Notes: generated by a model not told the origin, from the sequence alone. DNA of 43,211 nt from Candidatus Igneacidithiobacillus taupoensis (GCA_021375695.1 JAEPKX010000008.1:14998-58208); one strand, 5' to 3'; shown: positions 10,821 through 19,225, numbered from the stretch's first letter. A program made the numbers and translations.

Positions 10821-11816
10821 ATGTCGCAATCTCCCTTTGCCTTCCCGGCCTCCCGGGCCCATCATCGCTGGTTGCAGGGCCAGGGTGTGGATCCCCATAC
10901 CCTCATCCCTTTGCCAGGAGATGCCGGTACGCGCCGATACTTTCGCGCCGAACCGGGACGGATAGTAGCCTGGGTTCCCGATGGCGAAGAGCTCCTTCCA
11001 TTTCTCCGGGTACAACATCGATTTGCCCGGGCAGGACTTGCGGTGCCCCGGATTTTTGGAGTTTCAGCCGCCTTGGGCTTGTGTTTGCAAGAAGACCTGG
11101 GTTCTTGTGATCTGAAGAAGGCGCTGGACCATGGCGAAAATCCCGATTCCCTCTTTGCCTTGGCATTTACTCTGTTGCTAGGCCTGGCCACGGCCCCGAC
11201 ATATGGAGTATCCCAGCCCCCTTTCCCCAGCTACGATGCGGGGCGCCTCCTGCAGGAACTGGCCCTTTTCCCGGACTGGTATTTGCGCGTCCATCGGGGA
11301 GTTACTCCCGATCCGGCGGCAAGCGCTGCCCTCCAGAGCCTTTTTGCCAAACTGGTGGAAGGGGCGCTCGCCCAACCCAGGGTTTGGGTCCACCGGGACT
11401 TCCACGCGCGCAATTTGTTCTGGTATGCCAACGAGTTGGTGATGATTGATTTTCAAGATGCGGTCCTTGGACCTTGGACCTATGATTTGGCCTCCTTGCT
11501 CTGGGACCGCTACTGGGACTGGGGTAGGGAACGGCGCGAGCTATGGATCGAAACGTACCGCAATCGCTTGCAAGGCCGAGGATTCCCGGTGCCCGATGCC
11601 CAGCTTTTTCGTAAGCAAACAGAGCTTTTGGCCCTGCAACGAAATCTGAAAATCCTCGGGATCTTTTGTCGTTTGGCCTATCGGGATGGCAAAAGGGAGT
11701 ATCTCCAGTTTTTGCCGCGTTTTTGGACCTACTTATGGGATCTTCTGGCTGGCCTGCCCGATGGCCATGCCCTGCAGCAGGTGTTTGCGCCATGGGCACC
11801 CGATTCCAGGCCGTAA
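10821..11816 (+). CDS. amgK: AmgK-like sugar kinase (N-acetylmuramate/N-acetylglucosamine anomeric kinase)
   Basis: An aminoglycoside-phosphotransferase-fold kinase of 331 residues. The catalytic loop is HRDFHARNLFW (about residues 191-201) and the metal-binding stretch is MIDFQDAVLGPWTYDLASLL (about 208-227). AmgK phosphorylates recycled MurNAc at C1. The adjacent nucleotidyltransferase and the divergent lptD-surA pair reproduce the arrangement described in Pseudomonas putida, which supports this function over a generic phosphotransferase. GTG 10815 is a possible earlier start; ATG 10821 is preferred. It overlaps murU by 25 bases. Confidence 0.86.
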   Translation: MSQSPFAFPASRAHHRWLQGQGVDPHTLIPLPGDAGTRRYFRAEPGRIVAWVPDGEELLPFLRVQHRFARAGLAVPRIFGVSAALGLCLQEDLGSCDLKKALDHGENPDSLFALAFTLLLGLATAPTYGVSQPPFPSYDAGRLLQELALFPDWYLRVHRGVTPDPAASAALQSLFAKLVEGALAQPRVWVHRDFHARNLFWYANELVMIDFQDAVLGPWTYDLASLLWDRYWDWGRERRELWIETYRNRLQGRGFPVPDAQLFRKQTELLALQRNLKILGIFCRLAYRDGKREYLQFLPRFWTYLWDLLAGLPDGHALQQVFAPWAPDSRP

Positions 11817-12475
11817 TTCTGGCTGCGGGCAGGGGCGAACGCTTACGTCCCTGGACGGATCATCTGCCCAAGCCGCTCTTGAGTGTGGCTGGGCGTCCGG
11901 TGATCGTTCACCATCTCGACGCGCTGGCTAGCGCTGGGTGTGAACGGGTGTTCATCAATATTTCTCATCTGGGGGATTTGCTCCCCCGATTTTTGGGCAG
12001 ACAGTGGACAGGAATGACTTTGGAGTACAGTGACGAGCGATCCGGGCGCTTGGAAACGGGAGGGGCTTTGGTAGCGCTGGCAGAGCAGTTGGGTACGGGT
12101 TTCTTCCTGCTGCTCAATGGGGATGTGCTGTGCGACTATTCCCTCATCGGGCTGTGGCAGCAGGCAGAGCCGGGGCTCGTGTTGGTGGACAATCCCCATT
12201 GGCATCCCCAGGGGGATTTCAGTATTTGCCATGGTCGCGTCCATAACCCCCGAAATGGTAACCAGACCTTTACCTATGGAGGCATGGCAATATTGTCGGG
12301 GGCCTGGCTATTGGAGCGGGCTCCGGGAGTGGCACCCTTGACTCCCTGGTTGCGAGAATGGGCCCAAAGGGAATGGTTGCGGGCCTATCGGCATCAGGGT
12401 GCCTGGTTTGATATGGGAACCCCCGAGCGCTTGGCATGGGCCAGACAGAGTTGGAGTGCAGCAGATGCAATTTGA
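11792..12475 (+). CDS. murU: MurU-like nucleotidyltransferase (MurNAc-1-phosphate uridylyltransferase)
   Basis: A 227-residue sugar-phosphate nucleotidyltransferase. The N-terminal signature is LAAGRGERLRPWTDHLPKPLL (about 10-30), followed by FLLLNGDVLCDY with the metal-binding Asp and a C-terminal WFDMGTPERL. MurU turns MurNAc-1-P into UDP-MurNAc, completing the route that avoids MurA and gives intrinsic fosfomycin tolerance in pseudomonads. The start at ATG 11792 lies inside the end of amgK; the reading frame is open further upstream, but only this start gives the compact family N-terminus. A GlmU or RmlA relative is the alternative, less likely given amgK next door. Confidence 0.86.
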   Translation: MGTRFQAVILAAGRGERLRPWTDHLPKPLLSVAGRPVIVHHLDALASAGCERVFINISHLGDLLPRFLGRQWTGMTLEYSDERSGRLETGGALVALAEQLGTGFFLLLNGDVLCDYSLIGLWQQAEPGLVLVDNPHWHPQGDFSICHGRVHNPRNGNQTFTYGGMAILSGAWLLERAPGVAPLTPWLREWAQREWLRAYRHQGAWFDMGTPERLAWARQSWSAADAI

Positions 12476-12899
12476 TGAAAGGGAGGTCAAAAGCTGGGTC
12501 CAGCCCACCCCACAACAGCTATGCCATTGGCGAAGGCACTGGAACAGTCTGATGGACATGGCCCTTTGGGAAGACCTGAAAAGTAGTCAGCTCGGTGCCA
12601 TGGGTAAATTTCGCAAACGCGTTCTCGACCTTGGGGAAAAGATCCGTTCCTACACCGCGGATCGGGGGTGGATTCCCCATCCCAGAGAGCAAATCAAAAA
12701 CTGCCTGAGTAGCGGCTTGCAACTGCGGGAATCCCTGGACAAGGTCCAGGAAAGCATCGCCATGCTCGATGGCGGGGAGGCACTCGTGCCACTGCGCAGC
12801 TTGTGGGATACTTTGGCAGAGGAATTGCAGACAGATCTGCATCAGCGCGAGCAGGCACTGGTGGCGATGCTCGATCGTCAATACAAGGAAGAAGTCTAA
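12465..12899 (+). CDS. Conserved-looking hypothetical protein, helical and soluble
   Basis: A 144-residue protein that I do not recognise. It starts at ATG 12465 (MQFDEREVKSW), overlapping murU by 11 bases, which argues for coupled translation. It is rich in Leu, Glu, Gln and Arg with heptad-like spacing (QLRESLDKVQES-type stretches and a C-terminal EELQTDLHQREQALVAMLDRQ), so it is probably mostly alpha-helical and perhaps coiled. There is no signal peptide or membrane segment. Two cysteines (LCHW and KNCLSS) are not in a metal motif. Position between murU and kdsD suggests an envelope role, but that is context only. Confidence 0.72.
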   Translation: MQFDEREVKSWVQPTPQQLCHWRRHWNSLMDMALWEDLKSSQLGAMGKFRKRVLDLGEKIRSYTADRGWIPHPREQIKNCLSSGLQLRESLDKVQESIAMLDGGEALVPLRSLWDTLAEELQTDLHQREQALVAMLDRQYKEEV

Positions 12900-12923
12900 C
12901 ATGTCACGGATCACAAGAAATCG

Positions 12924-13187
12924 ATGAAGCTCATATATGCATTGATCTTCATTGGTGCAGCGGGTTTTTTGCTGCTCTTCTACCTGGCCGATCACCCAAG
13001 CATATTGGCCGGCTCCCCCCAACGAGGAACGGTGGAATGGTATCGCTCCCACCCCGATGCCTTGGCGGCAGAAAACATCAAGTGCTGGAAATTGCTGCAA
13101 GAGACCCCTTTTGCCGAGGTGGACCAGGTCATGGCCAAGCATCCGGAATGTCATCAGGCCTACCTGGCCAGCAACAACGATGGCTGA
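12924..13187 (+). CDS. Small membrane-anchored protein with an EexN-like C-terminal motif
   Basis: An 87-residue protein with one N-terminal hydrophobic segment (about 4-22, IYALIFIGAAGFLLLFYLA) and a short polar domain outside the membrane. The domain reads VEWYRSHPDALAAENIKCW and then HPECHQAY. This resembles the WYKxHPxER...C...dPxCxxA pattern of EexN-type small lipoproteins, here without a lipobox Cys. The likeness is from memory of the family pattern and would need a profile search. The two cysteines could form a disulfide if the domain is periplasmic. Its end overlaps the kdsD start by 8 bases; 24 bases separate it from the previous gene. Confidence 0.7.
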   Translation: MKLIYALIFIGAAGFLLLFYLADHPSILAGSPQRGTVEWYRSHPDALAAENIKCWKLLQETPFAEVDQVMAKHPECHQAYLASNNDG

Positions 13188-14166
13188 GCCTTCCCTAGAC
13201 CCTACGGCGCTATTGCGTACCGGTCGGGAAACCCTGCGGCTGGAGCGGGAAGCCCTGTGCGCGCTGGAAGAACGGCTCGATGAGAGCTTTGTTCGCGCTT
13301 GTGAACTCCTGCTGGCCTGCCGTGGTCGGATTGTGGTCAGCGGGATGGGCAAATCCGGCATCATCGGCAAAAAAATTGCCGCTACCCTGGCGAGTACCGG
13401 CAGTCCCGCTCTCTTCCTCCATCCTGCAGAAGGCAGCCATGGGGACCTTGGGATGCTCACTCGCGAGGATCTGCTGCTGGCGCTTTCCAACTCGGGGGAA
13501 ACGGCGGAGCTGCTCGCCATCCTGCCAGTGGTCAAACGCTTGGCAGTTCCGTTGATTGCGTTGACCGGCAGACCCGACTCCACTCTGGCCCAACGGGCAG
13601 ATGTCCATCTGGACTGTGCCGTGGCGCGGGAAGCCTGCCCCCTCAATCTCGCTCCCACGGCTTCTACCACCGCTTCTTTGGCCATGGGTGATGCCCTGGC
13701 CATGGCCTTGCTCGAGGCACGAGGCTTCTCTGCTGAGGATTTCGCCCTTTCCCATCCAGGTGGCGCCTTGGGCAAACGACTCCTCTTGCGTGTTGATGAC
13801 CTCATGCGGCGGGGTGAACAGTTGCCCAAGGTGAGAATCGGGACCCTACTACACGATGTCATTCTCGAGATGAGTGGCAAGGGAATGGGGATGACGACTG
13901 TGCTCGACCAGGAGGGGCACTTGCTTGGAATCTTTACCGATGGTGACCTGCGGCGAGCCATCTCTGCTTGTCCTGACCTTTGGGAACTTCCCATTGACCA
14001 CTTTTACCATCCCAAGCCTTTGTGTATTGCTGCAGATGCCCTGGCGGCCGAGGCCGTTGCCCAGATGGAAGCGCACCAGGTGAGCGTATTATTGGTGTGT
14101 GGTCCGGACAGCGAATTGCTGGGTGCCATAAGTATGCATGATTTATTGCGCGCGGGGGTTGCATGA
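13180..14166 (+). CDS. kdsD: KdsD, D-arabinose 5-phosphate isomerase
   Basis: Interconverts ribulose 5-phosphate and arabinose 5-phosphate, the first step to Kdo for the LPS inner core. The N-terminal SIS domain has VVSGMGKSGIIGKKIAATLASTG and LALSNSGETAEL. A linker SHPGGALGKRLL is followed by two CBS domains (about 205-328). The 328-residue length matches KdsD/KpsF. The start at ATG 13180 is set by the family N-terminus and overlaps the small membrane protein gene. Overlap with kdsC by 4 bases and lptCAB downstream favour the LPS KdsD over GutQ. Confidence 0.95.
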   Translation: MAEPSLDPTALLRTGRETLRLEREALCALEERLDESFVRACELLLACRGRIVVSGMGKSGIIGKKIAATLASTGSPALFLHPAEGSHGDLGMLTREDLLLALSNSGETAELLAILPVVKRLAVPLIALTGRPDSTLAQRADVHLDCAVAREACPLNLAPTASTTASLAMGDALAMALLEARGFSAEDFALSHPGGALGKRLLLRVDDLMRRGEQLPKVRIGTLLHDVILEMSGKGMGMTTVLDQEGHLLGIFTDGDLRRAISACPDLWELPIDHFYHPKPLCIAADALAAEAVAQMEAHQVSVLLVCGPDSELLGAISMHDLLRAGVA

Positions 14167-14684
14167 ACTTTGTGGAGCGTTGTGCCCGGGTACGCATGCT
14201 GATCCTGGATGTGGATGGTGTTCTTACGGATGGACGGCTGATCTTTGATGCGGAAGGGCAGGAAAGCAAGGTTTTTTCTGTGCGCGACGGATATGGCATT
14301 CGTCTGCTCCAGGACCATGGGGTGGAAGTAGCCTTGATAACCGCCCGGTACTCGGCGGCCCTGGCCCACCGCGCACGGGACTTAGGGATTCGCCGCGTCT
14401 ATCAGGGTAGCCTCGACAAGTTGGTGGCCTATACCGAGCTCCAGGTGGCCAGTGGCTTACCCGATGAGGCCTTGGCCTACATGGGCGATGATCTCATAGA
14501 TCTTCCCATTCTACGTCGGGTTGGCCTTGCTGCGGCGCCCGCCGACGCCCACCCGGAGGTCTTGCAACGTGTCCACTGGCAGGCAGCGCAGGTGGGGGGG
14601 GCTGGAGCGGTGCGGGCGTTGAGCGAGGCCATTCTCCAGGCCCAGGGGCATTGGTCGGGTATTTTGCAGCGGGCTGGAGGCTAG
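14163..14684 (+). CDS. kdsC: KdsC, Kdo-8-phosphate phosphatase
   Basis: A compact HAD-superfamily phosphatase of 173 residues that removes phosphate from Kdo 8-phosphate. The catalytic Asp pair is in LILDVDGVLTDGRL (about 14-27). The Thr/Ser motif is in VALITARYS, and the metal-binding motif is YMGDDLIDLPIL. The absence of a cap domain is typical of this tetrameric subfamily. It overlaps kdsD by 4 bases and is 3 bases from lptC. KdsA and KdsB are not in the window. Confidence 0.96.
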   Translation: MNFVERCARVRMLILDVDGVLTDGRLIFDAEGQESKVFSVRDGYGIRLLQDHGVEVALITARYSAALAHRARDLGIRRVYQGSLDKLVAYTELQVASGLPDEALAYMGDDLIDLPILRRVGLAAAPADAHPEVLQRVHWQAAQVGGAGAVRALSEAILQAQGHWSGILQRAGG

Positions 14685-14687
14685 CCC

Positions 14688-15242
14688 ATGGGTCGGGCAG
14701 TATGGCCCAGGCTTTGGCCGGCGTTGGTCTTGGCCCTTGCCCTTGCCGCACTGTGGTGGACCTGGCCACGGCAGCCGGTACCCATGGTGACCATTGACTG
14801 GCAGGGAAAAGTCCAACGCGGTGATCAGGCAGCCAGTGATGTGCTCTTGCGGGAATATGACGCCAAGGGCAAGTTGGTTTTACTGGCCCACGCCGCAACG
14901 GCCTATCATCTTCCGCAGGGAAGCCAGACTTTTCTGGATGATTTGCAGGTAACGCGCTATCGCTCCCAGGGGAATCTGCACTTGACTGCCCAGCATGGGC
15001 TGCTTCGCAACGGTGACCAAGAGCTGGAAGTTTGGGATCAGGTCCATGCCCTTTTGGAGCCCAACACCACGTTGTCGACCGCACGTTTGCGCTATGATCC
15101 CCACACGGAAATCATCTCGACCCAATCCCCCGTGCGGTTGACACGCGGGCGCAGCACCCTGGAGGGCATCGGGCTTTGGGCATCGGTCAAGACCGAGGAA
15201 ATCAAGATTCTCGAGCAGGTGCGAGGAAACTATGTTCCCTAG
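14688..15242 (+). CDS. lptC: LptC, inner-membrane anchored LPS transport protein
   Basis: A 184-residue bitopic protein: one N-terminal membrane segment (about 9-25, ALVLALALAALWWTW) followed by a periplasmic beta-jellyroll. It links the LptBFG ATPase complex to the LptA bridge. Sequence conservation in LptC is low, but the size, topology, TARLRYDPHTEIISTQSPV repeat style and the kdsC-lptC-lptA-lptB order make the call firm. It overlaps lptA by 11 bases. Confidence 0.92.
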   Translation: MGRAVWPRLWPALVLALALAALWWTWPRQPVPMVTIDWQGKVQRGDQAASDVLLREYDAKGKLVLLAHAATAYHLPQGSQTFLDDLQVTRYRSQGNLHLTAQHGLLRNGDQELEVWDQVHALLEPNTTLSTARLRYDPHTEIISTQSPVRLTRGRSTLEGIGLWASVKTEEIKILEQVRGNYVP

Positions 15243-15735
15243 CCATCGGATTTACTTTTTATTGTTCTTTTTCCTGGGGACGGCTTCGGCCTTGGCGGCC
15301 AATGCTGACCAGCAGCTGGGCAAGGGTCCCATCCAGGTGCTTGCCGATCATCTGGTAGCACAAAACAAGCCCAGACAACAGGCAATCTACTCTGGCAATG
15401 TGGTCATGAAACAGGGAGATCTGGTGATTTATGCAGCCGACCTCACCATCTATGGGGACAACGGCAAGGTGCAAGAGGCGGTGGCCACCGGATCGCCGGT
15501 GCGCTTTACCATGTCCAGTGCGATGCGCCATGGCTATGGCAATACCCTGACTTACGAACCCGCCAGTGGGCGAATTGTGTTACAGGGCGATGCCCATCTG
15601 TGGCAGGGTAAGGATGAAGTCAGTGGCAATGAGGTCATTTATTTGCTGCAAAGCCAACAGACCCAAGTGACAGCGCAACCGGGGCAGCGGGTGCGCTCGG
15701 TCTTTTATCCAAGTAAAGAGCAAAAAAAGCCATGA
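15232..15735 (+). CDS. lptA: LptA, periplasmic LPS bridge protein
   Basis: A secreted 167-residue OstA-family protein that polymerises into the periplasmic LPS bridge between LptC and LptD. The signal peptide is about residues 1-23 (hydrophobic [17 protein letters not shown]). The jellyroll begins at [11 protein letters not shown] and includes [25 protein letters not shown], with repeated strands ending ERVRSVF-like (QRVRSVFYP). The ATG lies within lptC, and the stop overlaps lptB by 4 bases. Confidence 0.95.
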   Translation: MFPSHRIYFLLFFFLGTASALAANADQQLGKGPIQVLADHLVAQNKPRQQAIYSGNVVMKQGDLVIYAADLTIYGDNGKVQEAVATGSPVRFTMSSAMRHGYGNTLTYEPASGRIVLQGDAHLWQGKDEVSGNEVIYLLQSQQTQVTAQPGQRVRSVFYPSKEQKKP

Positions 15736-16457
15736 GTTCCGAGCTCCGTGCCCAATCCCTGGTGAAACGGTACCGGCGCAAAACGGTTGTTCGGGATGTT
15801 TCGGTCGAGGTCCAGGCGGGAGAAGTGGTGGGGCTGCTCGGGCCCAACGGTGCCGGCAAGACCACGACTTTCTACATGATGGTGGGGCTGGTTCGTCCCG
15901 ATCAGGGGCGAATTTTCCTGGATGGGCAAGAGATTACCCAGAAGCCCATGCATGAAAGGGCCCGTATGGGACTGGGTTATCTTCCCCAGGAACCCTCCGT
16001 CTTTCGTCAACTGACGGCTGCCGACAATATCCTGGCGGTGCTGGAACAATTGCCTTTGCGCGCAGAGGAACGCAGCGAGCGGCTGGAAAGCTTGCTGGTG
16101 GAACTCCATCTTCATGGCTTACGGGATACCAAGGGTCAGAGTCTGTCGGGAGGAGAGCGGCGTCGGGTCGAGATCGCCAGGACCCTGGCCATGAGCCCTC
16201 GCTTCATTCTCCTGGATGAGCCCTTTGCCGGGATTGATCCCATCTCGGTGATCGAGATTCAACAGTTGGTGACGGGTTTGAGCCAGCGTGGCATTGGTGT
16301 ATTGATCACCGACCATAATGTTCGAGAAACCTTGGGCATCTGCGAACGGGCCTATATTCTCCATGATGGTGGGGTACTGACCGCAGGGACACCCCAGGAA
16401 ATTGTGGAAAACCCCAATGTCCGCGAAGTCTATCTGGGAGATCAATTCAAAATCTAA
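15732..16457 (+). CDS. lptB: LptB, LPS export ABC transporter ATPase
   Basis: A 241-residue cytoplasmic ATPase that powers LPS extraction with LptF and LptG. Walker A is GPNGAGKTT (about 37-45), the Q-loop is [15 protein letters not shown], the ABC signature is [13 protein letters not shown], Walker B is [12 protein letters not shown] and the switch His is in [10 protein letters not shown]. The [12 protein letters not shown] stretch and the C-terminal YLGDQF are diagnostic for LptB over branched-amino-acid ATPases. lptF and lptG are not in the window. Confidence 0.97.
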   Translation: MSSELRAQSLVKRYRRKTVVRDVSVEVQAGEVVGLLGPNGAGKTTTFYMMVGLVRPDQGRIFLDGQEITQKPMHERARMGLGYLPQEPSVFRQLTAADNILAVLEQLPLRAEERSERLESLLVELHLHGLRDTKGQSLSGGERRRVEIARTLAMSPRFILLDEPFAGIDPISVIEIQQLVTGLSQRGIGVLITDHNVRETLGICERAYILHDGGVLTAGTPQEIVENPNVREVYLGDQFKI

Positions 16458-16460
16458 ACC

Positions 16461-17885
16461 ATGAAACAGGGACTGGAAATCAAACTTGGGCAACACTTGG
16501 CCATGACTCCCCAGCTGCAACAGGCCATCCGCCTGCTGCAGCTCTCCACGGTGGATCTTCAGCAGGAAGTGCAAGGTATGCTGGAAAGTAATCCGCTCCT
16601 GGAGGAGGAAGAGGTAGGGGAGGTCAGCCCTCTCGATACAGCGTCCGAGGCAAGTTCCCTCAGCGAAGACCGTCAGCTGGATCTGGCCACCGACACGACC
16701 CTGCCCGAGGAACTGCCCGTCGATAGTCAGTGGGAAGACGTCTTTGATTTGGGTAGCAGTGGCCCGGCACCCAGTTCGGATGAGGATCTACCGGACTTTG
16801 AGGCGCGTAACAGTCGGGAGCAGAGCCTGCAGGATTACTTGCGTTGGCAGGCCGATCTATCCCCTTTTACCCCCGAAGAACGTAACTTGGCGGAGCTGAT
16901 CATCGATGCCATCGACGATAATGGCTATTTGGCTAGCTCCCTTGGCGAGCTGGCGGAAATTGCAGGGGTTTCGGAAGAGGAAATTGCTGCGGTTTTATCC
17001 GCCATCCAGGACTTCGATCCTCCTGGTGTAGGGGCAAGAAACCTGGCGGAGTGTTTGGATCTACAGTTGCAACAGCTCCCGACCGATCGGAAAGACGTTG
17101 CCTTGGCCCGATGTATTGTTCAACAACAGCTCGAAGTGTTGGGGCGTCATGACTATACCCGTTTGCGCCAGGTTCTCCATGTCGAAGAGGAAGAGCTACG
17201 CGAGGCGGTAGCGCTGATTGGTACCCTCAATCCCAAACCGGGTGGTGAGGTAGGCGCTAGCGATTCCGGGTACGTCATTCCCGATGTGATCGTTCGTTGG
17301 GTTGGCAAGCGCTTGCGGGTGGAGCTGAACCCCGAGGCCATGCCCAGGCTTCGTATCAATCGTCACTATGCCGATCTCTCCAGTGGCCGGGACGCGACCC
17401 ATCGCTACATTCAGGATCAGCTCAACGAAGCCCGATGGTTTATCAAGAGTCTGCAAAGTCGGCAGGAAACCATCCTCAAGGTGGCCAGGGCCATTGTCGA
17501 TCGACAAAAAGATTTCTTTAGCAATGGACCGGAAGCAATGCGTCCGATGGTATTACGGGATATTGCCGAAGAAGTGGAAATGCATGAATCCACTATTTCC
17601 CGGGTTACCAATCAAAAGTACATGGCGACTCCGCGCGGGCTTTTCGAGTTCAAGTATTTCTTTTCCAGCCATGTCGGCACCGACCAGGGTGGCGCAGCCT
17701 CGGCTACGGCCATTCGGGCGGTAATCATGAAGCTGGTGCAAGCAGAGGATAGCAAGCACCCCTTAAGCGACGCCGAAATTGCCAAGATTCTTGCTGATCA
17801 AGGGATCCAGATTGCCCGAAGGACTGTGGCCAAGTATCGGGAAGCTGCCAATATCCCATCCGCCAGCCAGCGACGCAGGCTGTAA
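16461..17885 (+). CDS. rpoN: RpoN, RNA polymerase sigma-54 factor
   Basis: The alternative sigma factor for -24/-12 promoters, dependent on AAA+ activators. Region I is the Gln- and Leu-rich N-terminus (LGQHLAMTPQLQQAIRLLQL, residues 9-28). An acidic region II follows (about 52-120). The core-binding and HTH regions come next, and the RpoN box is ARRTVAKYRE near the C-terminus. Length is 474 residues. It lies 3 bases after lptB, as in enteric bacteria. I did not find a convincing -24/-12 promoter in this window. Confidence 0.97.
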   Translation: MKQGLEIKLGQHLAMTPQLQQAIRLLQLSTVDLQQEVQGMLESNPLLEEEEVGEVSPLDTASEASSLSEDRQLDLATDTTLPEELPVDSQWEDVFDLGSSGPAPSSDEDLPDFEARNSREQSLQDYLRWQADLSPFTPEERNLAELIIDAIDDNGYLASSLGELAEIAGVSEEEIAAVLSAIQDFDPPGVGARNLAECLDLQLQQLPTDRKDVALARCIVQQQLEVLGRHDYTRLRQVLHVEEEELREAVALIGTLNPKPGGEVGASDSGYVIPDVIVRWVGKRLRVELNPEAMPRLRINRHYADLSSGRDATHRYIQDQLNEARWFIKSLQSRQETILKVARAIVDRQKDFFSNGPEAMRPMVLRDIAEEVEMHESTISRVTNQKYMATPRGLFEFKYFFSSHVGTDQGGAASATAIRAVIMKLVQAEDSKHPLSDAEIAKILADQGIQIARRTVAKYREAANIPSASQRRRL

Positions 17886-17975
17886 AGTGCCCCTTTGCAC
17901 GAAGCTTGGTAGTTGAAGGATCCAATTGACGGCAGCTTCGAACCTGCCGGGGCGCTTGCCGGGGAAAGTGGCACT
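17886..17975. other. Convergent intergenic region with nested inverted repeats, possible terminator or structured RNA
   Basis: Between the convergent ends of rpoN and pyrC lie 185 untranslated bases. Within them AGTGCC (17886-17891) can pair with GGCACT (17970-17975). Inside that span GGCAG (17931-17935) pairs with CTGCC (17944-17948) across an 8-base loop. A small GTGC/GCAC hairpin at the left end competes with the outer stem. There is no run of T after any stem, so a standard intrinsic terminator is not clear on either strand. The remainder, up to 18070, shows nothing I can name. Confidence 0.3.
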
Positions 17976-18070
17976 CTAGCGAAAAAGCCTCGCGAATTAC
18001 GACCAAAGCATGTCTGGAACCCTGGTGATAGCAGGACTTGACCTAATACTACCACCGACGGGAAAACTCT

Positions 18071-19165
18071 CTAATTTGCCAGGCGGAGGCTTTCTTCCTC
18101 CGTAATGGTCCACTGGATGCTTTCCCCAGCCCGCAGCGGGACGATCGTTTCCGCTCCAGAAAAAGCTGCAGGGAGGGTCCATTGCCGGCGTTCCAGGGTG
18201 AGATAGTCCTGGTTTTCGGGCAGTCCATAAAAAGCAGGCCCATTGCAACTGGCAAATGCCTCCAGGCGGTCCAGCGCGTGTTGGGAGGCAAAAACCTCGG
18301 TATACAGTTCCAGTGCTGCTGGCGCGGAATATATCCCGGCGCAGCCACAGGCCGATTCTTTGGCATGGCGGGGGTGAGGCGCGCTATCGGTGCCCAGAAA
18401 AAAGTGGGGATCGCCACTGGTGGCTGCGGCCAGCAAGGCTTGTCGATGGCTTTCCCGCTTGAGCACGGGCAGGCAGTAGTGATGGGGGCGGATGCCCCCT
18501 ACCAGCATGGCATTGCGATTGAAAAGTAGATGATGGACGGTAATGGTCGCGCCAACCCTCGCTGATTGTCCCAGAACAAAGTCCACGGCGTTTTGGGTGG
18601 TGATGTGTTCGAGAACCACCTTGAGGGCCGGGAAATCCCGCAAAAGTGGTTCCAGGATCTGCTCGATGAAAACCGCTTCCCGGTCGAAGATGTCCACTTC
18701 TTGGGCGGTGACCTCCCCGTGCAGCAAGAGCGGCAGTCCCAGTCGCTCCATGGCCGCCAGTACCCCATACACCCGGGAGATTTGCGTTACCCCATTTTCG
18801 GAGTTGGTGGTGGCCCCGGCAGGATAGTATTTGACACCATAGACCAGGCCGCTGGCGTGCGCTGCCTCGATTTCATGGGCAGGGGTGCTATCGGTGAGGT
18901 ACAAGGTCATCAACGGCGTAAAGGCCATTCCCGCAGGGAGAGCGGCAAGGATACGGTCCCGATAGGCTGCAGCCTGGGCGACGGTTCTGATGGGCGGGCT
19001 GAGATTGGGCATGACCATGGCCCTTGCAAAACAGCGGGCGGTGGCAGGGACAACGCTGCTGAGCAAATTACCATCACGCAGATGCACATGCCAGTCATCG
19101 GGCTTGCGAATACAGATTCGCTCGGGGAGAGAGGCAACGCAAGGTGGGTCTTGGGTGGATGACAC
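18071..19165 (-). CDS. pyrC: PyrC, dihydroorotase (class II)
   Basis: Closes carbamoyl aspartate to dihydroorotate in pyrimidine synthesis. The zinc motif DWHVHLRDG (about 24-32), the carboxylated Lys in GVKYYPAGATTNS, the HGEVT and EHITT histidines and the catalytic Asp in GTDSAPHP are all present. Length is 364 residues, typical of the homodimeric PyrC in Gram-negative bacteria. The start is GTG 19165, with a GGAG about 10 bases upstream. The gene is opposite in direction to its neighbours and sits between rpoN and hpf, which are normally adjacent. Confidence 0.95.
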   Translation of the reverse strand: MSSTQDPPCVASLPERICIRKPDDWHVHLRDGNLLSSVVPATARCFARAMVMPNLSPPIRTVAQAAAYRDRILAALPAGMAFTPLMTLYLTDSTPAHEIEAAHASGLVYGVKYYPAGATTNSENGVTQISRVYGVLAAMERLGLPLLLHGEVTAQEVDIFDREAVFIEQILEPLLRDFPALKVVLEHITTQNAVDFVLGQSARVGATITVHHLLFNRNAMLVGGIRPHHYCLPVLKRESHRQALLAAATSGDPHFFLGTDSAPHPRHAKESACGCAGIYSAPAALELYTEVFASQHALDRLEAFASCNGPAFYGLPENQDYLTLERRQWTLPAAFSGAETIVPLRAGESIQWTITEEESLRLAN

Positions 19166-19197
19166 AGCAGGTACTCCAACGGGATACAGGAATTCTG

Positions 19198-19225
19198 ATC
19201 ATAGAGGATGCAAGCCCCGATCCAA
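19198..19225 (-). promoter_or_regulatory. Candidate sigma-70 promoter for pyrC
   Basis: On the minus strand TTGGAT (19220-19225) is followed after 16 bases by TATGAT (19198-19203), a five-of-six match to the -10 consensus. It would start transcription about 25 bases before the pyrC GTG. The -35 box is weak. In the same gap on the plus strand, TACAAT at 19319-19324 may be a -10 box for hpf, but I see no good -35 for it. Confidence 0.4.

Noticed and set aside
12519-13994. 491-codon minus-strand frame
   Set aside because: Covers three plus-strand genes including kdsD with clear motifs. Its Ser/Arg-rich composition is typical of an antisense frame.
17931-17948. GGCAG-CTTCGAAC-CTGCC as the T-arm of a tRNA
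   Set aside because: The TTCGA core looks like a T-loop, but the loop is 8 bases and no acceptor, D-arm or anticodon arm surrounds it.
17970-17984. TGGCAC as the -24 element of a sigma-54 promoter
   Set aside because: No GC/TTGC -12 element at the right spacing, and it faces the end of pyrC rather than a gene start.
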